Source of the DNA: JAAYZB01 sp035379945
Lineage (GTDB): Bacteria > Bacillota_I > Bacilli_A > Izemoplasmatales > Hujiaoplasmataceae
DNA length: 64,000 nt
Direction of reading: 5' to 3'
Assembly: GCA_035379945.1 (NCBI GenBank)
Contig: DAOSWG010000006.1
Location: 1 to 64,000 of the forward strand
Below the pieces are notes generated by a model. It was not told the origin of the DNA, ran no database searches, and saw only the letters and a program-made list of their open reading frames with translations. The position numbers were made by a program, and so were the translations under genes. Each line of letters begins with the position of its first letter. Within the stretch, counting starts at the first letter, position 1. Below are positions 35,593 to 44,599 of the stretch, in pieces.

Positions 35593-36246
35593 ATGCCTGA
35601 TAGCATCCGGGAAAACGCCATCCGACTTTTGGAAGAAACCAAGGGTAAAACGATCGTGGCTGCCACGAAATATGTGGGATTGGCCGAAATTCGCGAACTT
35701 TATGAAGCCGGGATTAACAATGTCGGGGAAAACAGAGTCAACGATTTTCTGGCCAAAAAGGAAGCTTTATCCGATATAAAGCTCGTTTGGCACTTTATCG
35801 GCAGTCTGCAAACGAACAAAGTGGCAAAAATGATCAACGAGATCGATTGCCTTCATTCGCTCGACCGTCTGAGTCTCGCCGAGGAAATTCAGAAGCGACG
35901 GATAGAGGTATTGCCATGTTTCATCGAAGTCCATATATCACCGGAAGAATCAAAGTCCGGCGTCAGACCAAAAGATCTGCGTGATTTTTGTGAAAAAGTC
36001 GCAAAGTATGATAAAATAAAAGTGATCGGACTCATGGGAATGGCTCCCCTTACCGACGACACAGGGAAAATCAGGAACAGTTTCGCCCTGCTTGCTAGGT
36101 TACGGGACGACTTGCGTTCTAAGAAAATCCCGGGTGTTGACTGCAATTACCTTTCCATGGGGATGTCCGACGATTACAGGATCGCCATGTCAGAGGGGGC
36201 AACTCATCTGCGGCTCGGAAGGATCCTTTACAGAAACGGGGAATGA
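35593..36246 (+). CDS. yggS: Pyridoxal phosphate homeostasis protein, YggS family
   Basis: 217 residues forming the alanine racemase-like barrel domain. The PLP lysine is in VAATKYVG; GENRVNDFLAKKE and WHFIGSLQTNK are family signatures, and the end has MSDDYRIAMSEGATHLRLGR. YggS binds PLP and has no known catalytic activity. AGGTGAT before this ATG decides the start over an in-frame GTG three codons earlier. It overlaps sepF by four bases, matching the ylmE-ylmF order in Bacillus. Confidence 0.95.
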   Translation: MPDSIRENAIRLLEETKGKTIVAATKYVGLAEIRELYEAGINNVGENRVNDFLAKKEALSDIKLVWHFIGSLQTNKVAKMINEIDCLHSLDRLSLAEEIQKRRIEVLPCFIEVHISPEESKSGVRPKDLRDFCEKVAKYDKIKVIGLMGMAPLTDDTGKIRNSFALLARLRDDLRSKKIPGVDCNYLSMGMSDDYRIAMSEGATHLRLGRILYRNGE

Positions 36247-36566
36247 AAATGGGAATGTTAGGAAAAAAAGAGAAAATCGTGGCCACTGACATCAGTTTCG
36301 AAGACTTGAAGTTTTACCGTGTCCAGGATACCTCCGGCATCTATGAATACGCCGAAATGATTATGCACCGGTTACCGGTCGTCCTCAATTTTTCCGACTG
36401 TCTGATAACCGAAGCCAACGAAGTACTGATGTTCTTAACCGGAGTACTATACGCCTGTGACGGCGAAATCGTTAAAATCCAAGACAAAATCTATCTGATG
36501 GCGCAAAAAACAGACCTGAAAGGGCCGACTTTGCAAAAGTTCATCCACGATTATACGAAGAAGTGA
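36243..36566 (+). CDS. sepF: Cell division protein SepF
   Basis: 107 residues. The core (FYRVQDTSGIYEYAEMIMHRLPVVLNF..VLMFLTGVLYACDGEIVKIQDKIYLM) matches the SepF fold that binds the FtsZ tail. It is shorter than Bacillus SepF (about 150), and the linker between the N-terminal amphipathic helix (MKMGMLGKKEK) and the core is nearly absent. It is translationally coupled to yggS (ATGA). It likely tethers FtsZ to the membrane. Confidence 0.9.
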   Translation: MKMGMLGKKEKIVATDISFEDLKFYRVQDTSGIYEYAEMIMHRLPVVLNFSDCLITEANEVLMFLTGVLYACDGEIVKIQDKIYLMAQKTDLKGPTLQKFIHDYTKK

Positions 36567-36570
36567 GTTT

Positions 36571-36828
36571 ATGCCGGAAATACTTTATTACATCCTGACA
36601 ATCCTATATTCCATATTGCAAGTTTATTTCGTCGTCATGATTGTAACGATCATTTTGAGTTGGACAAGCGTGCGAAATACGCGGACATACCAGGTCCTCG
36701 ACAGAATATCATCGCTTTATCTCGGATATTTCCGCAATTGGCTCACAATCGGAATGTTCGATTTCACTCCGATGATCGGCCTCATCGTCTATCAGATCAT
36801 CCTCGGAATAATCGCAAGAGCGTTATAG
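36571..36828 (+). CDS. yggT: YggT family membrane protein
   Basis: 85 residues with two hydrophobic segments (about 3-30 and 60-85) and the loop SWTSVRNTRTYQVLDRISSLYLGYFRNW, typical of YggT/YlmG. The family is linked to division and envelope functions. It begins five bases after sepF, as in the Bacillus ylmE-F-G group. The ylmH and divIVA genes that usually follow before ileS are missing here. Confidence 0.85.
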   Translation: MPEILYYILTILYSILQVYFVVMIVTIILSWTSVRNTRTYQVLDRISSLYLGYFRNWLTIGMFDFTPMIGLIVYQIILGIIARAL

Positions 36829-36839
36829 GAAGATTTTAC

Positions 36840-36868
36840 TTGAAAAACATCATACATTGGATTATAAT
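36840..36868 (+). promoter_or_regulatory. Promoter of the ileS T-box transcript
   Basis: TTGAAA and TATAAT are 17 bases apart, placing the transcript start near 36875 at the beginning of the T-box leader. Confidence 0.82.
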
Positions 36869-36874
36869 TTATTC

Positions 36875-37100
36875 AAATGAAAGCAATGAGCGAGACAATG
36901 CCTTACGGTCGGAAAAAAAAGAGACCCTGTGGTCGGTGCGAACAGGGATGATCCTCCGGTATGGATATCACTCGCGAGCGGAAGACTGAAAAAAGTAAGT
37001 TTTCCCGCCGGTCTGCGTTAAAGACGACAAGCGCCAGGAATTCCTGGAACTAAGGTGGTACCGCGGTCAAGACCGTCCTCAGAGAGGAAGGTCTTTTTTA
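36875..37100 (+). promoter_or_regulatory. T-box riboswitch upstream of ileS
   Basis: The T-box sequence AAGGTGGTACCGCG lies at 37052-37065, with TGGT able to pair with an ACCA tRNA end. A terminator follows (AAGACC-GTCCTC / GAGGA-AGGTCTT plus T run, 37069-37099). An ATC triplet at 36967-36969 on the 3' side of stem I fits an isoleucine specifier. Uncharged tRNA-Ile should stabilise the antiterminator and turn on ileS. Confidence 0.93.
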
Positions 37101-37121
37101 TTTATTCAGGAGGTTTTTAGA

Positions 37122-39869
37122 ATGGACAATAACAAAAACAATTACAAAGACACGCTTCTGATGCCTAATACCGATTTCCCCATGCGGGGGAATCTCGGAC
37201 AAAGGGAACCGGAGATCCAAGCGAAATGGGACGATTTGGACCTTTACAGAAAAGTCATGAAGAAAAACGAAGGTCGTCCTTTGTATGTACTTCACGACGG
37301 TCCTCCTTACGCCAACGGATCGATCCATGCCGGCACGGCAATGAACAAGATCTTGAAAGATTTTGTCATCCGCTACCGGAACATGGCAGGATATAAGGCG
37401 CCCTATCTGCCCGGATGGGATACCCATGGTCTGCCAATCGAAAATGCCTTGTCGAAAGACCGGAAAGTCGACCGTAAATCGGTCGAAGTGGTCGCATTCA
37501 GAAAACTTTGTGCCGAATATGCCAAAGAACAGGTCGACATTCAACGCCGGCAGTTCAAACGTCTGGGTGTGTTGGGCGAATGGGAAAATCCCTATGTCAC
37601 CATGGACAAACGTTTCGAAGCCGCCCAGATCAGACTCTTCGGCCAAATGGTTGAAAAAGGATTGATCTATAAAGGCCTGAAGCCAGTCTATTGGTCGCCT
37701 TCCAGCGAGTCCGCCCTAGCTGAAGCGGAAATCGAATACCACGATGTTAAGTCCCCTTCCATTTATGTGTCGATGCCGGTTGTGGACGGGAAAGGAATTT
37801 TGCCTGACGACGCTTTGATGCTGGTATGGACGACGACTCCCTGGACGATTCCCGCCAATCTGGCGATTTGCGCCGGTCCTGATATCGAATATGCTCTTTT
37901 CACAACCGATAACAAAAAGAAATACGTAGCCGCAAAGAACTTGGTAGAACAGTTGAAAGGCATACTCGGTTGGGAAAAAACAGAAATTCTGCATGAATAC
38001 ATTGGATCAGAACTCGAAGGAATCACATACAAACATCCGCTTTATGACCGCGTGTCCCCGGTCATCTTGGGCGATCATGTGACGATCGAGGATGGAACCG
38101 GCCTTGTCCATACCGCTCCCGGTCATGGCGAGGATGACTTCTTGGTCGGGCAGAAATACAATCTTGAAGCCTATTGTCCCGTCGATTCGCTCGGACGCAT
38201 GACAAAAGAAGCCGGCAAACGGTTCGAAGGACTGTTCGTAGATGATTGCAACCCCGAAGTGATAAAAGCTCTTGACGAAGCCGGAAGCTTGTTAAAATCA
38301 GTCGAAATCGTCCATAGTTATCCGCATGACTGGCGGACCAAGAAACCGGTTATTTTCCGAGCGACTCCGCAATGGTTCGCTTCGATCGACATTCTCAAAC
38401 AGGATATCCTGGATGCCATCAAAAAAATAAAATGGTATCCTTCATGGGGCGACGTGAGACTGTCCAACATGATTAAAGACAGAGGCAGTTGGTGTATTTC
38501 CCGCCAGCGGGCCTGGGGAGTTCCGATTCCGGCGTTTTATACCGAAAAAGGGAATCCGATCCTTAACAAGACAATCATCGAACATGTCGCCACGATCTTC
38601 GAAAAGGAAGGCTCCGATGCCTGGTTCACAATGAGTGCCAAGGAACTATTGCCGGAAGGATATGTTAATGAAGAATCGCCAAACGGCATATTCCGGAAAG
38701 AAACCGACATCATGGATGTCTGGTTCGATTCCGGATCCAGCCATCATGGTGCCATGATCGAAAGAGGATTTCCGTATCCGGCCGATCTTTATTTCGAAGG
38801 TTCCGACCAATATCGCGGTTGGTTCAATTCAAGTCTCATCACGGGTATCGCCACTGAAGGCAAGAGCCCATACAAAACCCTGGTGTCCCATGGCTTCGTG
38901 TTGGACGGCGAAGGACGTAAAATGTCTAAGTCGCTTGGCAATACCGTTGATCCGAACAAAATCTGCAACACGATGGGAGCCGATATCTATCGTCTTTGGG
39001 TATCCAGCGTCGACTACCAGGCGGATGTCAGATTGTCTGACGATCTTTTGAAACAAGTTTCCGAATCTTACCGCAAAATCAGAAACACGCTCAAATTTCT
39101 TTTGGGGAACCTGTTTGATTATGATGAAACCAAAAACAAAGTTCCCTATGGACAATTGGAAGAGATAGACAAATACATAATTCTGAAGACAGACGGTCTC
39201 ATGAAGGAAGTATTGGCATCTTACGACGATTTCCGCTTCGATGATGTCTACCGGCTCGTAAACAACTATGTCGTTTTTCTGTCCGCATTCTATCTTGATT
39301 TCTCCAAGGATGTTCTATATATTGAAAAAGCCGATGACCTAAGACGCCGCCAGATCCAGACCGTCATCTATCACGCGACAGACAGTCTGCTTCGCATCAT
39401 GACCCCGATAATTCCGCATACCGCATCGGAAGCTTATGATCTGATCCCCCACCGCGAAAAGGAAGATGTCTACCTGACGGATATATCAATGCCGGAAGAA
39501 TATCCGGACGCCGTGGAGATCATAGATAAATATGATCGTTTCATGGAAATGCGCGAAATCGTCCTTAAAGCGTTGGAACTGGCAAGAAACAATAAAGTGA
39601 TCGGGAAAAGCATGGCCGCTCGCGTCGTTTTGTACCCTAACGAAGAATATCAGAACCTGATCGACAACTTGCAATGCAATCTCCAACTGGTCTTCATTGT
39701 TTCCAAGCTGGAAATCAAGTCCGAAGGAAAAGGATCATACGACGAAAACGGTCTTTCGGTCGATGTCTTTCCCTGTGAAGGAGTCGTCTGCGACCGTTGT
39801 TGGATGACTGTTCCAGATACCGATGAAAACGGGCTTTGCCCGCGTTGTCACGACGTGCTTTTAAAATAA
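37122..39869 (+). CDS. ileS: Isoleucine-tRNA ligase
   Basis: 915 residues, the usual bacterial form. The HIGH-type motif is PPYANGSIHAG, the KMSKS motif is GRKMSKSLGN and the editing domain has WTTTPWTIPANLA. The C-terminal zinc-binding part is CDRCW..CPRCH. It charges tRNA-Ile and edits valine errors. AGGAGG precedes the ATG. It is a single gene between the T-box terminator and its own terminator. Confidence 0.98.
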   Translation: MDNNKNNYKDTLLMPNTDFPMRGNLGQREPEIQAKWDDLDLYRKVMKKNEGRPLYVLHDGPPYANGSIHAGTAMNKILKDFVIRYRNMAGYKAPYLPGWDTHGLPIENALSKDRKVDRKSVEVVAFRKLCAEYAKEQVDIQRRQFKRLGVLGEWENPYVTMDKRFEAAQIRLFGQMVEKGLIYKGLKPVYWSPSSESALAEAEIEYHDVKSPSIYVSMPVVDGKGILPDDALMLVWTTTPWTIPANLAICAGPDIEYALFTTDNKKKYVAAKNLVEQLKGILGWEKTEILHEYIGSELEGITYKHPLYDRVSPVILGDHVTIEDGTGLVHTAPGHGEDDFLVGQKYNLEAYCPVDSLGRMTKEAGKRFEGLFVDDCNPEVIKALDEAGSLLKSVEIVHSYPHDWRTKKPVIFRATPQWFASIDILKQDILDAIKKIKWYPSWGDVRLSNMIKDRGSWCISRQRAWGVPIPAFYTEKGNPILNKTIIEHVATIFEKEGSDAWFTMSAKELLPEGYVNEESPNGIFRKETDIMDVWFDSGSSHHGAMIERGFPYPADLYFEGSDQYRGWFNSSLITGIATEGKSPYKTLVSHGFVLDGEGRKMSKSLGNTVDPNKICNTMGADIYRLWVSSVDYQADVRLSDDLLKQVSESYRKIRNTLKFLLGNLFDYDETKNKVPYGQLEEIDKYIILKTDGLMKEVLASYDDFRFDDVYRLVNNYVVFLSAFYLDFSKDVLYIEKADDLRRRQIQTVIYHATDSLLRIMTPIIPHTASEAYDLIPHREKEDVYLTDISMPEEYPDAVEIIDKYDRFMEMREIVLKALELARNNKVIGKSMAARVVLYPNEEYQNLIDNLQCNLQLVFIVSKLEIKSEGKGSYDENGLSVDVFPCEGVVCDRCWMTVPDTDENGLCPRCHDVLLK

Positions 39870-39891
39870 CAAAGAATAAGAGAAAGCCGGC

Positions 39892-39918
39892 AATCCGCTT
39901 GTCGGCTTTTCCTTTTGC
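39892..39918 (+). terminator. Terminator after ileS
   Basis: AAAGCCG and CGGCTTT pair, with a loop that can itself pair weakly, followed by a T-rich tail. Confidence 0.8.
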
Positions 39919-39923
39919 TTTGA

Positions 39924-39952
39924 TTGACTTTTATGTCATATTAAAGTATACT
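39924..39952 (+). promoter_or_regulatory. Promoter of the deoC operon
   Basis: TTGACT and TATACT are 17 bases apart. The leader to the ATG is about 60 bases and holds short arms ACAAAC and GTTTGT, a weak operator candidate. Confidence 0.72.
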
Positions 39953-40021
39953 ATTATAGCATTAACAAACATCATATAACCTTGATTTAACGGCGTTTGT
40001 ATACAGAAGGAGACATGTTTT

Positions 40022-40678
40022 ATGAAGATAAACAAATTGATAGATCATACATACCTGAAAGCATTCGGAACCGTCAAGGAAATCGAAACTCTGGTGGCCG
40101 AAGCCATCAAGTACGATTTCAAAAGCGTTTGCGTAAATCCTTGCCATGTAAAGTATTGCAAGGAACAGCTTTTAAACACCGATGTGCTGGTATGTACGGT
40201 GATCGGATTCCCTCTAGGAGCCAATACTACGGAAACCAAAGTTTTCGAAACCCTGGACGCGATTAGAAACGGAGCCGACGAGATCGACATGGTCATGAAT
40301 ATCGGAGCGTTCAAGGAAGGAAACGACGAATACGTCAAACAGGAAATCGAAGATGTCGTCAAGGCTTCTCTCGGCCGCACCGTCAAGGTGATTATCGAAA
40401 CATGTTATCTTACGGAAGAAGAGGTTATCAGGGCAAGCGAACTGGTCGGCAAAACAGAAGCCGCATTCGTCAAGACGTCAACCGGATTCGGACCCACCGG
40501 AGCTACGATGGAAAATGTCAAATTGATGAAGGATAATTGTAACGGCAAGGAAGTCAAAGCCGCCGGCGGCGTTCGTACCAAGGAAGATTTAGAGAAAATG
40601 TTGGAGGCGGGAGCCACCAGAATCGGGACGTCGAACGGCGTTGCCTTGGTCAAGGGTGAAACCGGGAGCGGCTACTGA
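40022..40678 (+). CDS. deoC: Deoxyribose-phosphate aldolase
   Basis: 218 residues. The Schiff-base Lys is in AFVKTSTGFG, and EIDMVMNIGAFKEG and AAGGVRTKEDLEKMLEAGATRIGTS are typical. It splits 2-deoxyribose 5-phosphate into glyceraldehyde 3-phosphate and acetaldehyde. AAGGAG is 11 bases before the ATG; another ATG nearer to it is out of frame. Its stop overlaps the next start (TGATG). With deoD and deoB it makes a full deoxynucleoside breakdown route. Confidence 0.96.
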   Translation: MKINKLIDHTYLKAFGTVKEIETLVAEAIKYDFKSVCVNPCHVKYCKEQLLNTDVLVCTVIGFPLGANTTETKVFETLDAIRNGADEIDMVMNIGAFKEGNDEYVKQEIEDVVKASLGRTVKVIIETCYLTEEEVIRASELVGKTEAAFVKTSTGFGPTGATMENVKLMKDNCNGKEVKAAGGVRTKEDLEKMLEAGATRIGTSNGVALVKGETGSGY

Positions 40679-41277
40679 TGGAAGATGGCCGTCAAAAAGC
40701 ACTGATGGATTCCGCCATTAAACTGGCCTCCCCCATCAAATATACGATGAATATCACCAACACCGTGCTTTTCGCCGTCATTTTGTATGTCATGGACCGG
40801 ATTTTTGAATTCGGAATCGATATCTATACCATTCTGATTTTTTTCGGTCTCTTGCTCATTTATATGTTCGCCCGCGATCTGATGATGAATTTTCAAGCCA
40901 AAAAAAAGGTCTTTTCCCAATATCAGTTCCTGCTTAAAAACAAACCGGGAATGGAATTGTATGTGCCAGTTCTTGGCCAAAGCGGTCTTTCCTTATTCGT
41001 CCGCAAAGCCGGCCTTTATTTATTGAACGGCGAAGTCTTCCTCGAGATATTCCCGTCTCAGAAGGTCAAAGAAACAGAAACCAGGAACAAGACCGCCGTC
41101 GCTGGACGGGAGTTCGTCATTCACCGGATCGAAAAAGACCAGAAACAGCAATATTATCATGTAAAATCATCGGTAAGCGGAATGTATTACGATCTCTTGA
41201 TACCGCTTGACGAAGAGTTCGTCTCCCTTTTGCAGACGCTGATTCAGATACCCGAACCTGAAAAGGAAGTGTCATAA
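40678..41277 (+). CDS. Unrecognised membrane-anchored protein between deoC and deoD
   Basis: 199 residues. Two close hydrophobic helices (about 22-42 and 46-65) precede a soluble domain of about 130 residues that should face the cytoplasm. The soluble part has alternating strands (KAGLYLLNGEVFLEIFPSQKVKE, REFVIHRIEKDQKQQYYHVKSS) and no known motif. It overlaps deoC and deoD by one base each, so it is firmly part of the operon. A link to nucleoside use is suggested only by position. Confidence 0.75.
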   Translation: MEDGRQKALMDSAIKLASPIKYTMNITNTVLFAVILYVMDRIFEFGIDIYTILIFFGLLLIYMFARDLMMNFQAKKKVFSQYQFLLKNKPGMELYVPVLGQSGLSLFVRKAGLYLLNGEVFLEIFPSQKVKETETRNKTAVAGREFVIHRIEKDQKQQYYHVKSSVSGMYYDLLIPLDEEFVSLLQTLIQIPEPEKEVS

Positions 41278-41981
41278 TGCCAACACCGCATATTGAAGCA
41301 AGATTGCAGGATATCGCCAGGACGGTTTTGATGCCCGGAGATCCCTTGCGCGCCAAATTCATCGCCGATAAGTTTCTGAGTGACGTCAGAATAGTAAATG
41401 GCGTCAGGAACATGCTCGGATTCACGGGCAAATACAACGGCAAGGAAATCACAGTGATGGGTTCAGGAATGGGAATGCCTTCGATCGGAATCTATTCCTA
41501 TGAACTGTTCAAATTCTACAATGTCGAACGGATCATCCGCATCGGATCGGCAGGAGCCTATTCGCCGAAACTTAAACTGTTCGATACGCTTCTTGTGACC
41601 GAAGCATGGAGCGATTCCAACTTTGCCAATGCCCAAAACGGATACAAAAAGCATATTTTGAAATCATCGCCTGAACTTAATCTAAAATTGATCGAAAACG
41701 CGAACCGGCTGGGAATATCCCTGGCTCAGGGAAGAATCCATTCAAGCGACGTGTTCTACCGCGAAAATCCCGATATCTATCTTGATTTCGTAAACAAACA
41801 CAAATGTCTGGCCGTGGAGATGGAAGCATTCGCTCTTTTCCATGTGGCCACCGTTCTCGACAAACAGGCGGCCTGCCTTCTGACAATCTCGGATTCGTTC
41901 GTGACCAAACAGGAAACGACGGCAGGCGAACGCGAAACCGCTTTTACCAACATGATGAAGGTTGCCCTGGAGTTGGAATGA
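41277..41981 (+). CDS. deoD: Purine-nucleoside phosphorylase, DeoD type
   Basis: 234 residues. It has MPTPHIEARLQDIARTVLMPGDPLRAK, GSGMGMPSIGIYSYEL, RIGSAGAY and VEMEAFALF, all typical of the small-subunit DeoD. It splits purine (deoxy)nucleosides with phosphate, and deoB can then convert the sugar 1-phosphate for deoC. The start overlaps the previous stop by one base. A strong hairpin follows its end. Confidence 0.96.
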   Translation: MPTPHIEARLQDIARTVLMPGDPLRAKFIADKFLSDVRIVNGVRNMLGFTGKYNGKEITVMGSGMGMPSIGIYSYELFKFYNVERIIRIGSAGAYSPKLKLFDTLLVTEAWSDSNFANAQNGYKKHILKSSPELNLKLIENANRLGISLAQGRIHSSDVFYRENPDIYLDFVNKHKCLAVEMEAFALFHVATVLDKQAACLLTISDSFVTKQETTAGERETAFTNMMKVALELE

Positions 41982-41986
41982 AAAGC

Positions 41987-42015
41987 ATGGATGTTTATCG
42001 CCGATAAACATCCAT
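41987..42015 (+). repeat. Perfect 13-base-pair hairpin between deoD and the M16 genes
   Basis: ATGGATGTTTATC and GATAAACATCCAT pair without mismatch around the loop GCC. No T run follows, so it is not a classical terminator. It may protect the deoD mRNA 3' end, be an RNase site, or lower translation of the next gene, whose ribosome-binding site lies just after it. Confidence 0.6.
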
Positions 42016-42035
42016 TGTTCTATAAGGAGACATCG

Positions 42036-43307
42036 ATGTTCAAAATTGCAACAAACCCGGGACAGACCCGCATAAGAGACATACATACCGATAAGTTCAA
42101 AGGTGTCCAGATATCGCTTTGTTTTATCGGCGATTTCAAAGAAAACAATCTGAACGAAAGAGCACTTTTACCGGAAATACTCACTGGCGGAAACAAAAGA
42201 CTTAAAGACAGGACAATGATTCAGCGCGAACTCGGAAGCCTGTACGGAGCTGAAATCGTCACATCCACAAGAAAAATCGGATTTCAGAGCGTGATCTCTT
42301 TCGATTTGATTTTTCCTTCCGAGAAGCATCTTCCCGGTAATCCGGTGATTTTTCCTCAGGCGTTGTCGCTTCTAAAAGAACTTGTTTTTCAACCGGATTT
42401 CGGAGGATGCGATTATTTCAAAGACCTTTTCAAACTGGAAAAACGCTTATTAAGGGAATCGCTTGAAAATGATTACCACGACCGGTTTCTCTATGGCTAC
42501 GATTGTTTCCGCAAACGGATGTTTCCCAAGGAATTATTCCGGTTTTCCGCACGTGGAGAATTGGAAACGATCGACAATCTGACTGGGGAAAGCCTTGTCA
42601 AAGCATATCATGATATGATCGATAATGACCGGATAATGATTTATTCGATAGGCGATTTTGATCGGAAATACCTGAATATTCTCGAAGATCTTGAAAAGTA
42701 CGGCAATAATGATTCGTTATTACGTCCGATAGACGACGAAGGAACATTACCCGATATTCCTACCGAATCGGAAGATTTGGCCGATGTCCATCAGTCAAGA
42801 ATCTACATGGGTTACCGGACAAAAATCGTTCCGGGGCATCCCCTTTACCATGCGCTTATCGTCGCTAACGTGCTTTTGGGGGATTCCGACCAATCGTCTT
42901 TGTTCTTGGAACTCAGGGAAAAACGTCATCTTGGTTACGATGTGTTTTCCAATTATATCGGAGACAAAGGCGTTCTTTTTGTCTTCGCTGCCATCGAGCC
43001 GGGAAAAGAAATCGAAGCCAAGGAACTGGCAAAAAGGATTGTTTCCGGAATGAAAGACCGGGAAATCAGTGAAAAGGACCTGGAAATGGCCAAGGAAGTC
43101 ATCGTGAAAAGAATTCATCAGGCAGCCGATTCTCCAAGTTCGACAGTCAACCGGATCTTTTTTTACGATCTGTTCTATAACAAAGAATACGATATGCAAT
43201 CGTCGATCGAAGACATCAGACGGGTGTCGAAGGAAGATGTCCGTCAAGCATATTCATCCCTTTTTCTCGATACAGTCTATGTGAACAAGAGGAGGGGAAT
43301 ATTATGA
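42036..43307 (+). CDS. ymfF: M16-family peptidase homologue lacking the zinc site (YmfF-like)
   Basis: 423 residues with the M16 fold (YGAEIVTSTRKIGFQSVISF, DSDQSSLFLELREKRHLGYDVFSNY). The HxxEH zinc motif is missing, as in YmfF of Bacillus, so it is probably the non-catalytic partner of the next gene. AAGGAG is eight bases before the ATG. It overlaps the next gene by four bases (ATGA), which suits equal synthesis of two subunits. Confidence 0.85.
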   Translation: MFKIATNPGQTRIRDIHTDKFKGVQISLCFIGDFKENNLNERALLPEILTGGNKRLKDRTMIQRELGSLYGAEIVTSTRKIGFQSVISFDLIFPSEKHLPGNPVIFPQALSLLKELVFQPDFGGCDYFKDLFKLEKRLLRESLENDYHDRFLYGYDCFRKRMFPKELFRFSARGELETIDNLTGESLVKAYHDMIDNDRIMIYSIGDFDRKYLNILEDLEKYGNNDSLLRPIDDEGTLPDIPTESEDLADVHQSRIYMGYRTKIVPGHPLYHALIVANVLLGDSDQSSLFLELREKRHLGYDVFSNYIGDKGVLFVFAAIEPGKEIEAKELAKRIVSGMKDREISEKDLEMAKEVIVKRIHQAADSPSSTVNRIFFYDLFYNKEYDMQSSIEDIRRVSKEDVRQAYSSLFLDTVYVNKRRGIL

Positions 43308-44581
43308 CGATTAACAACGCCACGTGGTTATCCGGGGAAAAAATGCTTGACATTAGGCTAACAAACGGACTTAGAGTTGTAGTTTTGCCAAAAAAAGGTT
43401 TTTTCCGCAAAGCCGTCACTTTAATAATTCCCTTTGGATCGGAAGATGAAAACATCGAATGCCAAGACGAGAAAATGAGTTTTCCCGCCGGATCGGCGCA
43501 CCTTCTTGAGCACCTCTTATTCGAAAGCCAAGATGGCTTTTACACACGGAAGTTCACCGAAATCGGTTCTACGGCCAACGCTTATACGACCAACAACCGG
43601 ACGGCCATTTATTTTTCAACCGTCGGGGCTATCGACGAACCTCTGAAATTGCTTTTCGAAATGCTTGAGAACGTTGATTTCCGAAAAGATGCGATAAACA
43701 AAGAAAAGAAAATTGTCAGCGAAGAAATCTCCCTTTACGACGACGATGTCGAGCAGTCGCTATATTTTGATCTGATGCGTTCCCTATACCGATCAAACCC
43801 GGTTAAAAACGACATTGCCGGATCAAAGGAAAGCCTACGGACGATTTCCGCAGGCACTCTGGAAAAGGCATTTTCATGCTTTTATCGTTATCAAAACATG
43901 ATATTGGTGATAGCGGGAGACGTTGATAAGGAAGCAATCATTACGCTCCTCGAAAATTTGGCATCAGACAATGTCTTGGTAAATGACCATTTCAAAAGAA
44001 TTCGGAAAATCGATCCTGAAGGCCTTGCCAGGGAATATTATACGGAGAAACGCGATCTACGCAACAGTATCGTGATGATGGGGATCAAACTGGAGAATTC
44101 AGTCTTAAGGACACCGATGGAAGCTGCCCTAGAAGAAATAAAAGGTTATCTGTTTTTGGAGAATTATATGGGCAAGATGAGCGGCAGGGAACTGGAATTG
44201 CAGAAGCAAGGTCTGGTGAACGACACTTTCGACTTTTCACTTTCCGTCACAACTAATTACGGACACATTATCTTGTATAGCGAAACCAAAAAACCGGAAG
44301 AAACAATGGAAGCTTTTCGAAATCTGTTTGCATTGACAAGGGAACACATTGTCAAACCGGATGATTTGGAAAGACAGAAAAGAAAAATGATCGGCGATTT
44401 CGTACTTGCCTTCGACTCGGTTTCCCGATCATGTTCTCTTCTAAGCGAATATCTTGCCAGGGGAGCGGATATATTTGTGATCATGGATGCCATCAACCGG
44501 ATGACTCCGAAGGATTTACAGGAAACAGGAAACAAATACGCCCTGATGCCGCAGGCTTTCGTCCATTACGGCGTCCGCTAG
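43304..44581 (+). CDS. ymfH: M16-family zinc peptidase (YmfH-like)
   Basis: 425 residues. The inverted zinc motif HLLEHLLFES (HxxEH) is present near residue 68, with the third metal ligand Glu in IVSEEISLYDDD about 75 residues later. With the upstream zinc-less partner it forms the usual M16 pair. The substrate is unknown. GAGGAGGGG inside the end of the first gene serves as ribosome-binding site. Confidence 0.9.
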   Translation: MTINNATWLSGEKMLDIRLTNGLRVVVLPKKGFFRKAVTLIIPFGSEDENIECQDEKMSFPAGSAHLLEHLLFESQDGFYTRKFTEIGSTANAYTTNNRTAIYFSTVGAIDEPLKLLFEMLENVDFRKDAINKEKKIVSEEISLYDDDVEQSLYFDLMRSLYRSNPVKNDIAGSKESLRTISAGTLEKAFSCFYRYQNMILVIAGDVDKEAIITLLENLASDNVLVNDHFKRIRKIDPEGLAREYYTEKRDLRNSIVMMGIKLENSVLRTPMEAALEEIKGYLFLENYMGKMSGRELELQKQGLVNDTFDFSLSVTTNYGHIILYSETKKPEETMEAFRNLFALTREHIVKPDDLERQKRKMIGDFVLAFDSVSRSCSLLSEYLARGADIFVIMDAINRMTPKDLQETGNKYALMPQAFVHYGVR

Positions 44582-44599
44582 GATGAAGGGAAAATATAT

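Noticed and set aside
36660..36989. A 109-codon frame across yggT and the ileS T-box
   Set aside because: It lies out of frame in yggT and runs through T-box stem I, with no ribosome-binding site.
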